From NCBI GenBank assembly GCA_947625305.1, contig CANQNW010000004.1:62001-126000 (forward strand): a DNA stretch of 64,000 bases, read 5' to 3'. Position 1 is the first letter of the stretch, and every line of letters starts with the position of its first letter. Shown here piece by piece: positions 8,734 to 17,724 of this stretch. Position numbers and translations under genes: made by a program. The DNA comes from Candidatus Gastranaerophilales bacterium (lineage in GTDB: Bacteria > Cyanobacteriota > Vampirovibrionia > Gastranaerophilales > Gastranaerophilaceae). Below the pieces are notes generated by a model. That model was given only the letters and a program-made list of their open reading frames with translations. It was not told the DNA's origin and did no database searches.

Positions 8734-9678
8734 GTGAATAAAACCTACACAAAAAGAATTTTATTTATAGGCATGCCTGATATGGCATTAGTATGCCTGC
8801 ATAAACTTAAATCAAAAGGAATAAATATTACAGGTATTATTCCACCCGCTAAAAATGACCCGGCAAATAAATTAATGGTTAATACCGCACAAATGTACGG
8901 ATTAAACATTATTCAATATGAAAATAATTTAAATGACAGTGATTTTTTGCAAAAAGTTAAAGAATTAAAAGCCGATTTAGCCGTTGTCGCATCTTATAAT
9001 AAAAAATTTCCAAAGGAACTTTTATCACTTACAAAAGACGGCTTTATCAATCTTCACCCTTCTAAATTGCCTGATTACAGAGGTGCAAACCCTTATTCAC
9101 ATGTAATAATCAACGGAGAAAAGGAATCTGCTATTACTCTTCATTTTATGGATGAAAACTTTGATACGGGAGATATAGTCTCTCAATATCGTTTTAAAAT
9201 TGACGAAAATGAAACAATGGGAACATTATTCATAAGAACTAATGAAATGTGCGCCACTATGCTTTATGAAGCACTGGATTACTATGAAACACATGAACTG
9301 CCTAGAACTCCCCAAAAAGAAAAACAAAATTGCAAAACAGCACCTGCCTTATCATTTGAAAAAAGAAACACTTTTATCGATTGGAGTAAATCAGCTGAAG
9401 AAACAGAACGGTTTATAAGAGGCTTAAATCCCTTTATCGGTGCGGTCACGAAATATAAAAACAATATTTTAAGAATAAATTCGGCAAGGGTTATTAATAA
9501 ATCTCACAAAATGGAGCCGGGCAGTATATTTGACTGCAAAAATACTTTAAAAATAGCATGCGGAGAAGGAATTCTTGAAATTGAATCACTTCAATACGGC
9601 GCATATTTTATATCTACGGGTGAAGATTTTTCAGAAAGAATTTGTGTAAAAAAAGGGGAAATGCTAAAAAGTGAATAA
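8734..9678 (+). CDS. Formyltransferase related to methionyl-tRNA formyltransferase
   Basis: Formyl transfer from 10-formyltetrahydrofolate is predicted. The catalytic residues line up with Fmt: Asn106, His108 (NLHPSKLPDYRG) and Asp144 (MDENFDTGD). An Fmt/ArnA-type C-terminal domain occupies about residues 200-314. The start is a GTG with AGAGGA seven bases upstream. It may be the genuine fmt (start-tRNA formylation) or a paralogue that formylates another amine. The absence of a neighbouring def and the partner genes (endonuclease IV-like protein, phosphopantetheinyl transferase) leave this open, so I give no symbol. Confidence 0.85.
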   Translation: MNKTYTKRILFIGMPDMALVCLHKLKSKGINITGIIPPAKNDPANKLMVNTAQMYGLNIIQYENNLNDSDFLQKVKELKADLAVVASYNKKFPKELLSLTKDGFINLHPSKLPDYRGANPYSHVIINGEKESAITLHFMDENFDTGDIVSQYRFKIDENETMGTLFIRTNEMCATMLYEALDYYETHELPRTPQKEKQNCKTAPALSFEKRNTFIDWSKSAEETERFIRGLNPFIGAVTKYKNNILRINSARVINKSHKMEPGSIFDCKNTLKIACGEGILEIESLQYGAYFISTGEDFSERICVKKGEMLKSE

Positions 9679-10501
9679 ACTTAATTTCTTAACACCGGGG
9701 CTTCCTATGGCCTCCGAGGGAAAAGGTTATAATGAAGGTCTTAAAATAATTAAAGAAATGGATTTAGACGGCATGGAAGTTGAATTTGTCCACGGTGTAA
9801 AGATGAACGAACAAACCCAAAAATTTGTAAAAGAATTTACACAAACAAACAATTTAACAATAACTTGTCATGGGCCTTTTTACATCAATCTTAACTCACT
9901 TGAAGAAGATAAAATCGAAGCAAGCATTCAAAGGATACTTGAAACGGCAAGAGTAGGTAAAAATATCGGGGCATACAGTATTACCTTCCATGCGGCTTTT
10001 TATATGAAAAAAAATCCCGAGGAGGTATATAAAACCGTCTATAAATCAATGGAGCAAATATGTTCTATCTTAGAAAATGAAGGTAATAGCGTTTGGATAA
10101 GACCCGAAACTACAGGTAAAGGCACTCAATGGGGGACTTTTGAAGAAATTGTAAAATTATCAAAAGAATTTAAATATGTCCTGCCATGTATAGATTTTTC
10201 GCATATTCACGCAAGATATAACGGCATTTATAACACCTACGATGAATTTTCAAATATTCTTGAATATATGGGCAGGGAACTGGGTAATGATGTTTTTGAA
10301 AATTTCCATGCTCACCTTGCAGGTATTGAATACGGAGCTAAGGGCGAAAAAAATCACCTTATTTTTGAAGAAAGTGATATGAATTATAAGGACTTACTTA
10401 AAGCATTTAAAAAATTTGATGTAAAAGGCGCTCTTGTGTGCGAAAGCCCTAATATTGAAACAGATACAAAACTTCTAAAAGATTATTATATGAGTTTATA
10501 A
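9671..10501 (+). CDS. Endonuclease IV-like / xylose-isomerase-like TIM-barrel protein
   Basis: TIM-barrel metalloprotein of the AP-endonuclease 2 superfamily, 276 residues. From memory of E. coli Nfo, metal ligands appear as His67 (CHGPFYINL), His107 (FHAAFYM), Glu146 (RPETTGKGTQWG), Asp175 and His178 (CIDFSHIH), His213 and Glu258 (CESPN). The Asp of the Nfo D-R-H motif appears as Lys227 before His229, so one ligand seems changed. It could be a divergent deoxyribonuclease IV acting on abasic sites, or a sugar isomerase/epimerase-like enzyme. The GTG start overlaps the formyltransferase end by 8 bases, and the next gene begins one base after its stop. Confidence 0.8.
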   Translation: MNKLNFLTPGLPMASEGKGYNEGLKIIKEMDLDGMEVEFVHGVKMNEQTQKFVKEFTQTNNLTITCHGPFYINLNSLEEDKIEASIQRILETARVGKNIGAYSITFHAAFYMKKNPEEVYKTVYKSMEQICSILENEGNSVWIRPETTGKGTQWGTFEEIVKLSKEFKYVLPCIDFSHIHARYNGIYNTYDEFSNILEYMGRELGNDVFENFHAHLAGIEYGAKGEKNHLIFEESDMNYKDLLKAFKKFDVKGALVCESPNIETDTKLLKDYYMSL

Positions 10502-10502
10502 A

Positions 10503-11006
10503 ATGGATTTATTTTATTATTACTTTTCCGATATTGAAGGACAAACCCCCAGAGAAAATGAACATAATGCGGGCAGGTTTATTATAGAGCATGCCGGAAA
10601 AAACTTTTATAATATTAAAAATACCGAAATTGAAATAATAAACGGGAAACCGAAATATAAATATTCAAATACACAATTCAGCATTTCTCATAAAGGAAAT
10701 ATTGCGGTTGTTTTGTTTGATAAAAATCCCGTCGGAGTTGATATTGAAAAACTCCAAAACAGAGATTTTGAAGCTATAGCAAAAAGAATGAATTTTAAAT
10801 TAAAAAATCATACACCTGAAGAATTTTATACTTGCTGGACATTATATGAAGCGGAATATAAACTCCAAACAACGGCAAAAAGCAGATATACATTTAATTT
10901 TGACAAAGAATACATAATCTCCGCCGTTACAAGCGAACAAGCGGAGATTGAAAAAATTTTAAAAATTTATGAAATAAAGCAAGACGGCATTATTTCTTTG
11001 AAATAA
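10503..11006 (+). CDS. 4'-phosphopantetheinyl transferase (Sfp/AcpT type)
   Basis: Transfers the phosphopantetheine arm from CoA to a carrier protein serine. The 167-residue protein has SISHKG at residues 60-65, the magnesium-binding GVDIE at 78-82 and WTLYEAEYKL at 112-121. In most family members the last motif reads WxxKEA; here the lysine is tyrosine (Tyr115). The protein is short, like AcpT/HetI-type enzymes. It is the last gene of a three-gene plus-strand cluster and overlaps the convergent parvulin gene by 17 bases. No carrier protein, polyketide or NRPS gene lies in the window, so it may serve fatty-acid ACP. Confidence 0.83.
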   Translation: MDLFYYYFSDIEGQTPRENEHNAGRFIIEHAGKNFYNIKNTEIEIINGKPKYKYSNTQFSISHKGNIAVVLFDKNPVGVDIEKLQNRDFEAIAKRMNFKLKNHTPEEFYTCWTLYEAEYKLQTTAKSRYTFNFDKEYIISAVTSEQAEIEKILKIYEIKQDGIISLK

Positions 11007-11391
11007 CATAAATTAAATGCCAGCCGAACTGTGTTTTAACGGGTTCTGATACAACACCCGAAGGAAGATTAAAAGCCGCATTTTCAAATTCAGGAACCAT
11101 ATCTCCCCTTGAAAACCAGCCTAATATACCGCCTGATTTACCAGAAGGACATTTTGAATATTTTTTAGCAGCTTCCATAAATCTGTTAAAGGTTTCATCA
11201 GGATTTCCCGTCATAACTTCTTCTCTTATTTTAACTGCCTCATCTTCTGTCGGAACAAGAATATGTGCAGCCTGAACTTGTCTTATTGCCGCCTCTGCTC
11301 TTGATAATACGGGATTGAATGTATTTTCATTCATAAAAGCGAAACAGAAAAATGCCGCAACAAACATTAATAACGAAAATAATTTTTTCAT
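10990..11391 (-). CDS. Secreted parvulin-type peptidyl-prolyl isomerase
   Basis: Short periplasmic foldase of 133 residues. Residues 1-20 form a hydrophobic signal or anchor segment. A single rotamase (PpiC/PrsA/SurA-type) domain follows from about residue 38, with AAHILVPTEDEA, KKYSKCPSGKSGGILGWFSRG and the C-terminal VKTQFGWHLIYV. The domain is complete, but there is no separate chaperone domain as in SurA or PrsA. It probably assists envelope protein folding. Transcribed alone on the minus strand, convergent with the phosphopantetheinyl transferase gene. Confidence 0.92.
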   Translation of the reverse strand: MKKLFSLLMFVAAFFCFAFMNENTFNPVLSRAEAAIRQVQAAHILVPTEDEAVKIREEVMTGNPDETFNRFMEAAKKYSKCPSGKSGGILGWFSRGDMVPEFENAAFNLPSGVVSEPVKTQFGWHLIYVISKK

Positions 11392-11457
11392 AAATAACTC
11401 CTTTTTATTACAAAAAAAATTATAATCATAAAATTAAAATAAATCTATTACCCGATT

Positions 11458-11961
11458 TTATTTATGTAAATTTATAAATTGATTTTCTCTTGTAATAGCC
11501 ACCATGCCCGAACGTACGATTTCTTTTATGCCGATAGGACGGAGCAGAGATATTAAAGCCATTACCTGCCTGTTATCGCCCGAATATTCAAGTGTATAGA
11601 TATCAGGTGTTACATCAATAATTTTAGCACCGAATATTTCAGCTATTCTTAAAATTTCACTTCTGGCATCATCTTTTGCACTGACCTTGCATAGGATTAA
11701 TTCCCTATCAATACACTTATCTGCAGATTTAGGGAGTTCCACTACTTTAATTGTATTTATTAACCTGTTTAACTGCTTACAGATTTGTTCTATTACAACA
11801 TCATCACCGTTCGTAACTATTGTAATTCTTGAAAATACGGAATCTATAGTGGAGGCTACCGTTAAACTTTCAATATTATAACCTCTTGAAGAAAATAAAT
11901 CGCAGACGGAGGATAAAATACCCGCTTCATTTTTAACCAGTACGGAAATTGTATGTTTCAT
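11458..11961 (-). CDS. ilvN: Acetolactate synthase small (regulatory) subunit
   Basis: Regulatory partner of IlvB, normally giving valine feedback control. The 167-residue protein starts with HTISVLVKNEAGILSSVCDLFSSRGYNIESLTV, an ACT domain (residues 2-75), followed by a second ACT-like C-terminal half (80-160). The length is standard for the family (IlvH/IlvN). The start has a good GGAGGAA upstream, and the gene lies three bases after the ilvB stop. Confidence 0.96.
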   Translation of the reverse strand: MKHTISVLVKNEAGILSSVCDLFSSRGYNIESLTVASTIDSVFSRITIVTNGDDVVIEQICKQLNRLINTIKVVELPKSADKCIDRELILCKVSAKDDARSEILRIAEIFGAKIIDVTPDIYTLEYSGDNRQVMALISLLRPIGIKEIVRSGMVAITRENQFINLHK

Positions 11962-11964
11962 AAT

Positions 11965-13704
11965 TTATTCCTCCGCTCCGTTTTCCTTGTTGGATAAAAT
12001 AACTTCATTTAACGGTTTACCCGCTAATACCCAGGGATAAACCATTTCGAAAGGTTCTACAATAAAGTCGATAATAACGGGTCCGTCAAAAGCAATCGCT
12101 TTATCAAGCGCACTATCAATATCTTCTTCTTTTGTAACTCTTAAACCTAAAACTCCGTATGCTTCAGCCAATTTGACATAATCAGGCGACGAAATATGAG
12201 TTTGAGAATAGTGCTTGTCAAACAGTTTTTCCTGCCACTGCCTTACCATGCCGAGATATCCGTTATTAATAACCGCAATTTTTACGGGGATTTTATAATC
12301 AACGCAGGTCATAAACTCTTGAATATTCATCTGAATACTACCGTCGCCTGCAATATTAAATACGAGTTTATCGGGCGCACCTATTTGGGCGCCGATTGCA
12401 GCGGGAAAACCAAACCCCATAGTTCCCAATCCGCCTGATGTTATTAATTGGCGGGGATGGTTAAATTTATACAGCTGTGCCGTCCACATTTGATGCTGTC
12501 CGACTTCCGTTGCTATTATTGCATCTTTATCTTTTGTTTTTTCGTATATGTGTTCAATTACTGTTTGAGGGCTCATTATGCCGTTTTCTACAGCCCGTAT
12601 TGCCCGTTTTTCTTTCCATGAATCTATTTGTTTTACCCACAATCTTCTCATATCAACATCATATTGATATTTACCTGTATCAAATTCATTAAGCATTACA
12701 TTTAATACATTTTTGGCATCCCCGACTATAGGAATATCAACACTTACATTTTTACTTATCGAGCAAGGGTCAATATCAACATGGATAACCTTAGCATCCT
12801 TGCAAAATCTTTTTAAACAGCCTGTTATACGGTCATTAAACCTTGTACCGACTGCAAACAAAACATCACAGTTACTGACGGCTAAATTTGCCCAGTAATT
12901 TCCGTGCATACCAAGCATGCCCAATGAAAGTTCATCACCCTGCGGATAAGTGCCTATTCCCATAAGTGTTGTTGCTACGGGGATATTAAGTTTTTTAGCG
13001 AGTTCCCGTATTTCTTTATATGAATCAGAATGAATAACCCCGCCGCCCGAAATAATAACAGGTCTTTGCGCCTCGCATAAAAGCTTTAATGCCCTTCTGC
13101 ATTGGATAGGATGACCTTCATATGTAGGGTTATACCCGGGGAGATTAACTTTTTCGGGATACTCAAAATCCGTTTTCATTGTAAGAACATCTTTAGGAAG
13201 AGAAACTACAACAGGCCCCGGACGTCCCGTTTTTGCAATATGAAAAGCTTCTTTTATAACTCTCGGCAGGTCGCTTATATTTTTAACAAGATAATTATGC
13301 TTGCAGCATGTTCTTGTCATGCCCACAATATCAGCCTCTTGAAATGCATCATTACCGATTAATTTTGAATCCACCTGACCTGCAAAAACAACAAGCGGAT
13401 AGCTGTCATAATAAGCATTTGCAATCCCCGTTACGGTATTACAAGCCCCGGGGCCTGATGTTACAAGAACAACACCCGGTTTCCCCGTAATCCTTGCATA
13501 ACCTTCCGCTGCATGTACCGCTGCCTGCTCATGCCTTACAAGATAATGTTTTATATAGTCGCAGTTATACAGTTCATCATAAATATGAAGAATGACCCCG
13601 CCGGGGTAGCCGAATATTTTATCCACACCCTCTTTTCTCAAGCATTCAAGAAACATTCTTGCACCGTTCATTTTTTCGGTTTTATTTATTTGCTCGGATG
13701 TCAT
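11965..13704 (-). CDS. ilvB: Acetolactate synthase large (catalytic) subunit
   Basis: Thiamine-diphosphate enzyme condensing pyruvate with pyruvate or 2-oxobutyrate, the first step of valine/leucine/isoleucine synthesis. The 579-residue protein has the ThDP-activating glutamate in VRHEQAAVHAAEGYAR near residue 58, the central FAD/ThDP domains, and the ThDP motif GDGSIQMNIQEF with NNGYLGMV in the last third. I choose the ATG at 13704 because GGAG lies seven bases upstream; a GTG at 13710 is too close to it. It forms an operon with ilvN and is divergent from ilvC across 142 bases. Confidence 0.97.
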   Translation of the reverse strand: MTSEQINKTEKMNGARMFLECLRKEGVDKIFGYPGGVILHIYDELYNCDYIKHYLVRHEQAAVHAAEGYARITGKPGVVLVTSGPGACNTVTGIANAYYDSYPLVVFAGQVDSKLIGNDAFQEADIVGMTRTCCKHNYLVKNISDLPRVIKEAFHIAKTGRPGPVVVSLPKDVLTMKTDFEYPEKVNLPGYNPTYEGHPIQCRRALKLLCEAQRPVIISGGGVIHSDSYKEIRELAKKLNIPVATTLMGIGTYPQGDELSLGMLGMHGNYWANLAVSNCDVLFAVGTRFNDRITGCLKRFCKDAKVIHVDIDPCSISKNVSVDIPIVGDAKNVLNVMLNEFDTGKYQYDVDMRRLWVKQIDSWKEKRAIRAVENGIMSPQTVIEHIYEKTKDKDAIIATEVGQHQMWTAQLYKFNHPRQLITSGGLGTMGFGFPAAIGAQIGAPDKLVFNIAGDGSIQMNIQEFMTCVDYKIPVKIAVINNGYLGMVRQWQEKLFDKHYSQTHISSPDYVKLAEAYGVLGLRVTKEEDIDSALDKAIAFDGPVIIDFIVEPFEMVYPWVLAGKPLNEVILSNKENGAEE

Positions 13705-13784
13705 TTCCACTCTCCACTTATTTCAGCTGTAAACAAAAAGATTTTACCACAAAGTTTTTATATTTTCGACTTAATATACCAAGG

Positions 13785-13813
13785 TTGACTATTATATTTT
13801 TAAGTTCTAAACT
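13785..13813 (+). promoter_or_regulatory. Candidate promoter for ilvC
   Basis: TTGACT (13785-13790) and TAAACT (13808-13813) are separated by 17 bases and end 33 bases before the ilvC ATG, which also has a GAGG ribosome site. The ilvB promoter presumably lies in the same 142-base divergent region. I see no T-box or leader peptide. Confidence 0.45.
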
Positions 13814-13828
13814 TTTCTTAAACGGTAA

Positions 13829-14845
<1,017 letters not shown>

Positions 14846-14866
14846 CTTTAAAATAAAAAATTAAAA

Positions 14867-14893
14867 AGCCGAAGAGAAATCTTCGGTTTTTTT
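14867..14893 (+). terminator. Intrinsic terminator after ilvC
   Basis: CCGAAGA-GAAA-TCTTCGG forms a 7-bp stem with a stable GAAA loop. Two flanking AA/TT pairs extend the stem, and seven Ts follow. It isolates ilvC from the lexA-like promoter that begins six bases later. Confidence 0.92.
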
Positions 14894-14898
14894 ATTAC

Positions 14899-14927
14899 TT
14901 GACAATTTATAGACATTTGTCTATAAT
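14899..14927 (+). promoter_or_regulatory. Consensus promoter with palindromic operator for the lexA-like gene
   Basis: TTGACA (14899-14904), a 17-base spacer and TATAAT (14922-14927) form a perfect sigma70-type promoter. A perfect palindrome, TATAGACA-TT-TGTCTATA (14908-14925), fills the spacer and overlaps the -10. This placement is typical for a repressor operator, and the obvious candidate is autorepression by the LexA/UmuD-like product. The ATG starts seven bases after the -10, where transcription would begin, so the mRNA is probably leaderless. Confidence 0.85.
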
Positions 14928-14933
14928 ATAAAT

Positions 14934-15509
14934 ATGCTTACGGAAAAACAAAAAACATTCTTTGAAAAATTAAAAGAATTATATGAAAATGAAGCCCTTC
15001 CAAGTTTTGAAACTCTGGCTAAAGAATTCGGATTTAAACATAAAAATTCAATCTGGCAGTATTTTAATAAACTAAAGGAAGAAAACCTTATCACTGAAAA
15101 AAATAACCGATTTTATATTAATAAAGAACAGCTGGGTGCCGTATTATTTTCTTCCGCAGTAAAAGCAGGGTTTGCCTCGGTAGCGGATGATTATATAGAA
15201 AAGCGGGTTTCTCTTGATGAAAGCTTTAAAATAAACAGCCCTTCCACTTTTTTATTTACCGTTTCGGGCGATTCAATGATAGATTTAGGTATTTTTGAAG
15301 GCGATAAAGTTATTGTTCAAAAATCAAATACCGCAAAAGACGGTGATATAGTAATAGCTTTTATTGACGGAGGCTACACAATAAAAACCTACAGGTCAAA
15401 AAACGGAAAGGTTTGGCTGCAGCCGGCAAACAGCAATTACCCTGATTTACATCCTAAAGAACAACTCGTTATATTCGGTATAGCTCAAGGTATTGTAAGA
15501 AAATTTTAA
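14934..15509 (+). CDS. LexA/UmuD-like self-cleaving repressor
   Basis: Predicted SOS-type regulator of 191 residues. The N-terminal 65 residues look like a winged helix (LPSFETLAKEFGFKHKNSIWQYFNKL). The C-terminal part is an S24 peptidase domain very like UmuD: Ala78-Gly79 cleavage site in VKAGFASVADDYIE, catalytic Ser114 (SGDSMID) and catalytic Lys151 (GYTIKTY). In classical systems RecA filaments trigger self-cleavage. Here a DNA-binding domain and a UmuD-like domain are combined next to umuC, so one protein could both repress the operon and, after cleavage, act as UmuD'. Whether it is also the global LexA cannot be told. No Shine-Dalgarno is present. Confidence 0.88.
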   Translation: MLTEKQKTFFEKLKELYENEALPSFETLAKEFGFKHKNSIWQYFNKLKEENLITEKNNRFYINKEQLGAVLFSSAVKAGFASVADDYIEKRVSLDESFKINSPSTFLFTVSGDSMIDLGIFEGDKVIVQKSNTAKDGDIVIAFIDGGYTIKTYRSKNGKVWLQPANSNYPDLHPKEQLVIFGIAQGIVRKF

Positions 15510-15538
15510 AAGTATTCAAATATGTTTATTCTTCAAAC

Positions 15539-15580
15539 GGCGGGTCTTATTCCTCCCAATACACCCGCCAATATTTTTTT
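15539..15580 (+). promoter_or_regulatory. Terminator-like hairpin between the lexA-like gene and umuC
   Basis: GGCGGGT (15539-15545) pairs with ACCCGCC (15563-15569) across a 17-base loop and is followed by AATATTTTTTT. The umuC ribosome site AAGGA begins directly after the T run. This could reduce read-through into the mutagenic polymerase gene. It is a GC-rich stem in AT-rich DNA, so chance formation is unlikely, but its function is inferred. Confidence 0.55.
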
Positions 15581-15590
15581 AAGGATTGGT

Positions 15591-16805
15591 ATGAAACAAA
15601 AAATAATTGTACACGTTGACGGAAATAACTTCTTTGCGGGATGTGAAATTTTAATGAATCCCTCATTAAAAGGCAAACCCGTTTGCGTATTAAGCAATAA
15701 TGACGGATGTGTTATTGCCCGCTCTAATGAGGCAAAAAAGCTGGGTATTCCCATGGGAATACCTCATTTTATGGCAAAAAAGCAATTTCGGGGAGTAACT
15801 TACCTCAGTTCCGATTTTACTCTATACCACGAAATCTCTCAAAGAATGATGCAATTACTTCAAAGATACTCCGACATTGTTGAAGTATATTCTATTGATG
15901 AAGCTTTTCTTGATATTACGGGGATGAAAAAAATGTTTAATCTTGAATATCAAGATTTAGCAAAAAAGATAAAATACGATATAGAAAATGAAATAGGAAT
16001 AACCGTTTCTGTCGGAATTGCACCATCTAAAATGCTGGCAAAACTTGCAACACATAAGGCTAAAGCATTAAATGGAATTTATGTTATTGAAAAGGAGTCC
16101 GCTCCTTATGAACTTGAAAATATTAAAACCGAAGATATTTGGGGCATAGGCAGAAATATATCAAAAAGTCTGCGCAGGTACGGGATTTTTTATGCGCATG
16201 AAATTTTACTTAAAGATGACAATTTTTACAAAAAAAACTACGGCAAAAAAGGTTTGGAATTAAAATACGAATTGAGCGGAATTAGTGTAATCCCCGTCAC
16301 GGCAGGAGTTCAAAAACCTAAATCCATTCAAAGAACAAGAGCATTCCCCGAATTTTCAAAAGATAAAAGCTATATAAAAACAGAGCTTACAATGCATCTT
16401 CATAATGTCTGTAAAAAGCTGAGAGAAAACTCTCTGTGTGCCTCTTATATCTCTGTTATGCTTAGAACTAAAGATTTTAAAGTCTTTTATCTTGATAAAA
16501 AGCTTGAAAATAAAACTTTTTCGGAAGTTTTATTAATCAAAGAAGTTGAAAATCTTTTCAACAAAATTTATAAAGAGGGAATAATTTACCGCTCAAGCGG
16601 GGTAATGGCATTCGGGCTTGAGGATACATCTAAAACGCAATTATCGTTATTTAACGAAAACAAAAATGAGAAATATAAAAAGATATCGTATCTGATTGAC
16701 AAAATAGAAGATAAATTCGGCTCAGGGGTGCTTTGTGCGGGTGATACGGGGATAAAATCATTAAGAGAAAAACACAAAAGGGAAATGCGATTTCGGAGTT
16801 TTTAA
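15591..16805 (+). CDS. umuC: Y-family DNA polymerase V catalytic subunit (UmuC-like)
   Basis: Error-prone translesion polymerase. The 404-residue protein starts with KIIVHVDGNNFFAGCE (first catalytic Asp), followed by NNDGCVIARSNEAKKLGI and the catalytic SIDEAFLDITG near residue 101. A helix-hairpin-helix segment (DIWGIGRNISKSLRRYGI) and the little-finger domain follow. I use the ATG at 15591 with AAGGA five bases upstream; the longer frame from 15522 would include the GC hairpin and lacks a ribosome site. It pairs with the LexA/UmuD-like gene in the manner of umuDC. Confidence 0.93.
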   Translation: MKQKIIVHVDGNNFFAGCEILMNPSLKGKPVCVLSNNDGCVIARSNEAKKLGIPMGIPHFMAKKQFRGVTYLSSDFTLYHEISQRMMQLLQRYSDIVEVYSIDEAFLDITGMKKMFNLEYQDLAKKIKYDIENEIGITVSVGIAPSKMLAKLATHKAKALNGIYVIEKESAPYELENIKTEDIWGIGRNISKSLRRYGIFYAHEILLKDDNFYKKNYGKKGLELKYELSGISVIPVTAGVQKPKSIQRTRAFPEFSKDKSYIKTELTMHLHNVCKKLRENSLCASYISVMLRTKDFKVFYLDKKLENKTFSEVLLIKEVENLFNKIYKEGIIYRSSGVMAFGLEDTSKTQLSLFNENKNEKYKKISYLIDKIEDKFGSGVLCAGDTGIKSLREKHKREMRFRSF

Positions 16806-16878
16806 GATATTTAAACTTCAAGATAATTAAAATGGAAAGGGACAAATTTATGTGGTATAAAGTTAAAAGAGGGCAGGT

Positions 16879-17724
16879 ATGAAAAGCAAAATTTTAAAAA
16901 AATTTTCTTTTATTTTAATGACAATCTGTATTTTATTACAGATGGATTTTGCTTATGCCGAAGTAATCAGACTTGAACCTACCGAAAAAAATCAATTAAA
17001 ACTTGAACATAATAATACAGTGCAGAATAAAAATCTTGTAATACAAGATAAAACAGTCGTTGAAGACTTAATTCAAACTCAAAAAGAGGATGAAATCAAG
17101 GATATAGAACTTTTATGGCGGGCAACGATTGATAATAACACTCTCATTAAATTTACAATGAATAAATTAAATACACCTGAATCCCAAAGAAGACTGCATT
17201 CTTCCATAATGGCAAAAAGTTTATCTTCATTAATATACGGAGCAAGCTTTATCCCGATGTTTACGGGGTCTAATGCAATGATGCAGACTGCTTCATTTTC
17301 AGCCGGAAGATTGGCAAATAACTTTTTAAATAAAGAAGCGGCAGCAGGGCAGGCTCCGCCGATAACAGATACTGAATTAATCCAGCTTGCAGGCACTATT
17401 GAAGAACTTCAGGAAAAAATTATTTCAAGCTACTACCAATACAAAGGCGCATTAAATAAATTAAAAGATACCCGTTCAAGAATTATTCTTTACAATAAAA
17501 ATTATTCCAATGCCTTAAAAAACAACTCCTTAACGGAATTAGTCGTATCCTCTGCTTTATATGAAGAAATGCAATTGCAGGAATATAAGCAGGAGCAGGA
17601 GGCAAAAAAATATTATCTTTCACTTGAAAGATTAGCGGGGAAAAAAGCTGTAGACAGCCTTATCCTGTCGCAATATGCCTTAAAAAATCAGTTAATAAAT
17701 ACGGAAAAAATAAATAAAAAATGA
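16879..17724 (+). CDS. Secreted helical protein, first of a paralogous pair
   Basis: I do not recognise a named family. The 281-residue protein has a signal peptide (hydrophobic residues 10-24, AYA before the likely cut). A helical region with I-E-L-L-W-R-A follows near residue 73, then a glycine/alanine-rich patch (110-145) and two long amphipathic helices (165-260). It aligns along most of its length with the next gene. The helical C-terminal half, with regularly spaced L/A and a Y-N-x-x-Y-x-x-A-L-K pattern, recalls TolC-type outer-membrane efflux proteins, but the protein is too short for a full TolC. Its stop overlaps the next start by 4 bases. Confidence 0.8.
   Translation: MKSKILKKFSFILMTICILLQMDFAYAEVIRLEPTEKNQLKLEHNNTVQNKNLVIQDKTVVEDLIQTQKEDEIKDIELLWRATIDNNTLIKFTMNKLNTPESQRRLHSSIMAKSLSSLIYGASFIPMFTGSNAMMQTASFSAGRLANNFLNKEAAAGQAPPITDTELIQLAGTIEELQEKIISSYYQYKGALNKLKDTRSRIILYNKNYSNALKNNSLTELVVSSALYEEMQLQEYKQEQEAKKYYLSLERLAGKKAVDSLILSQYALKNQLINTEKINKK

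Noticed and set aside
16851-16883. Possible 10-codon leader peptide (MWYKVKRGQV) ending in the start of the secreted-pair gene
   Set aside because: The stop overlaps the ATG, but no attenuator or coding signal is visible; ordinary upstream sequence is more likely.
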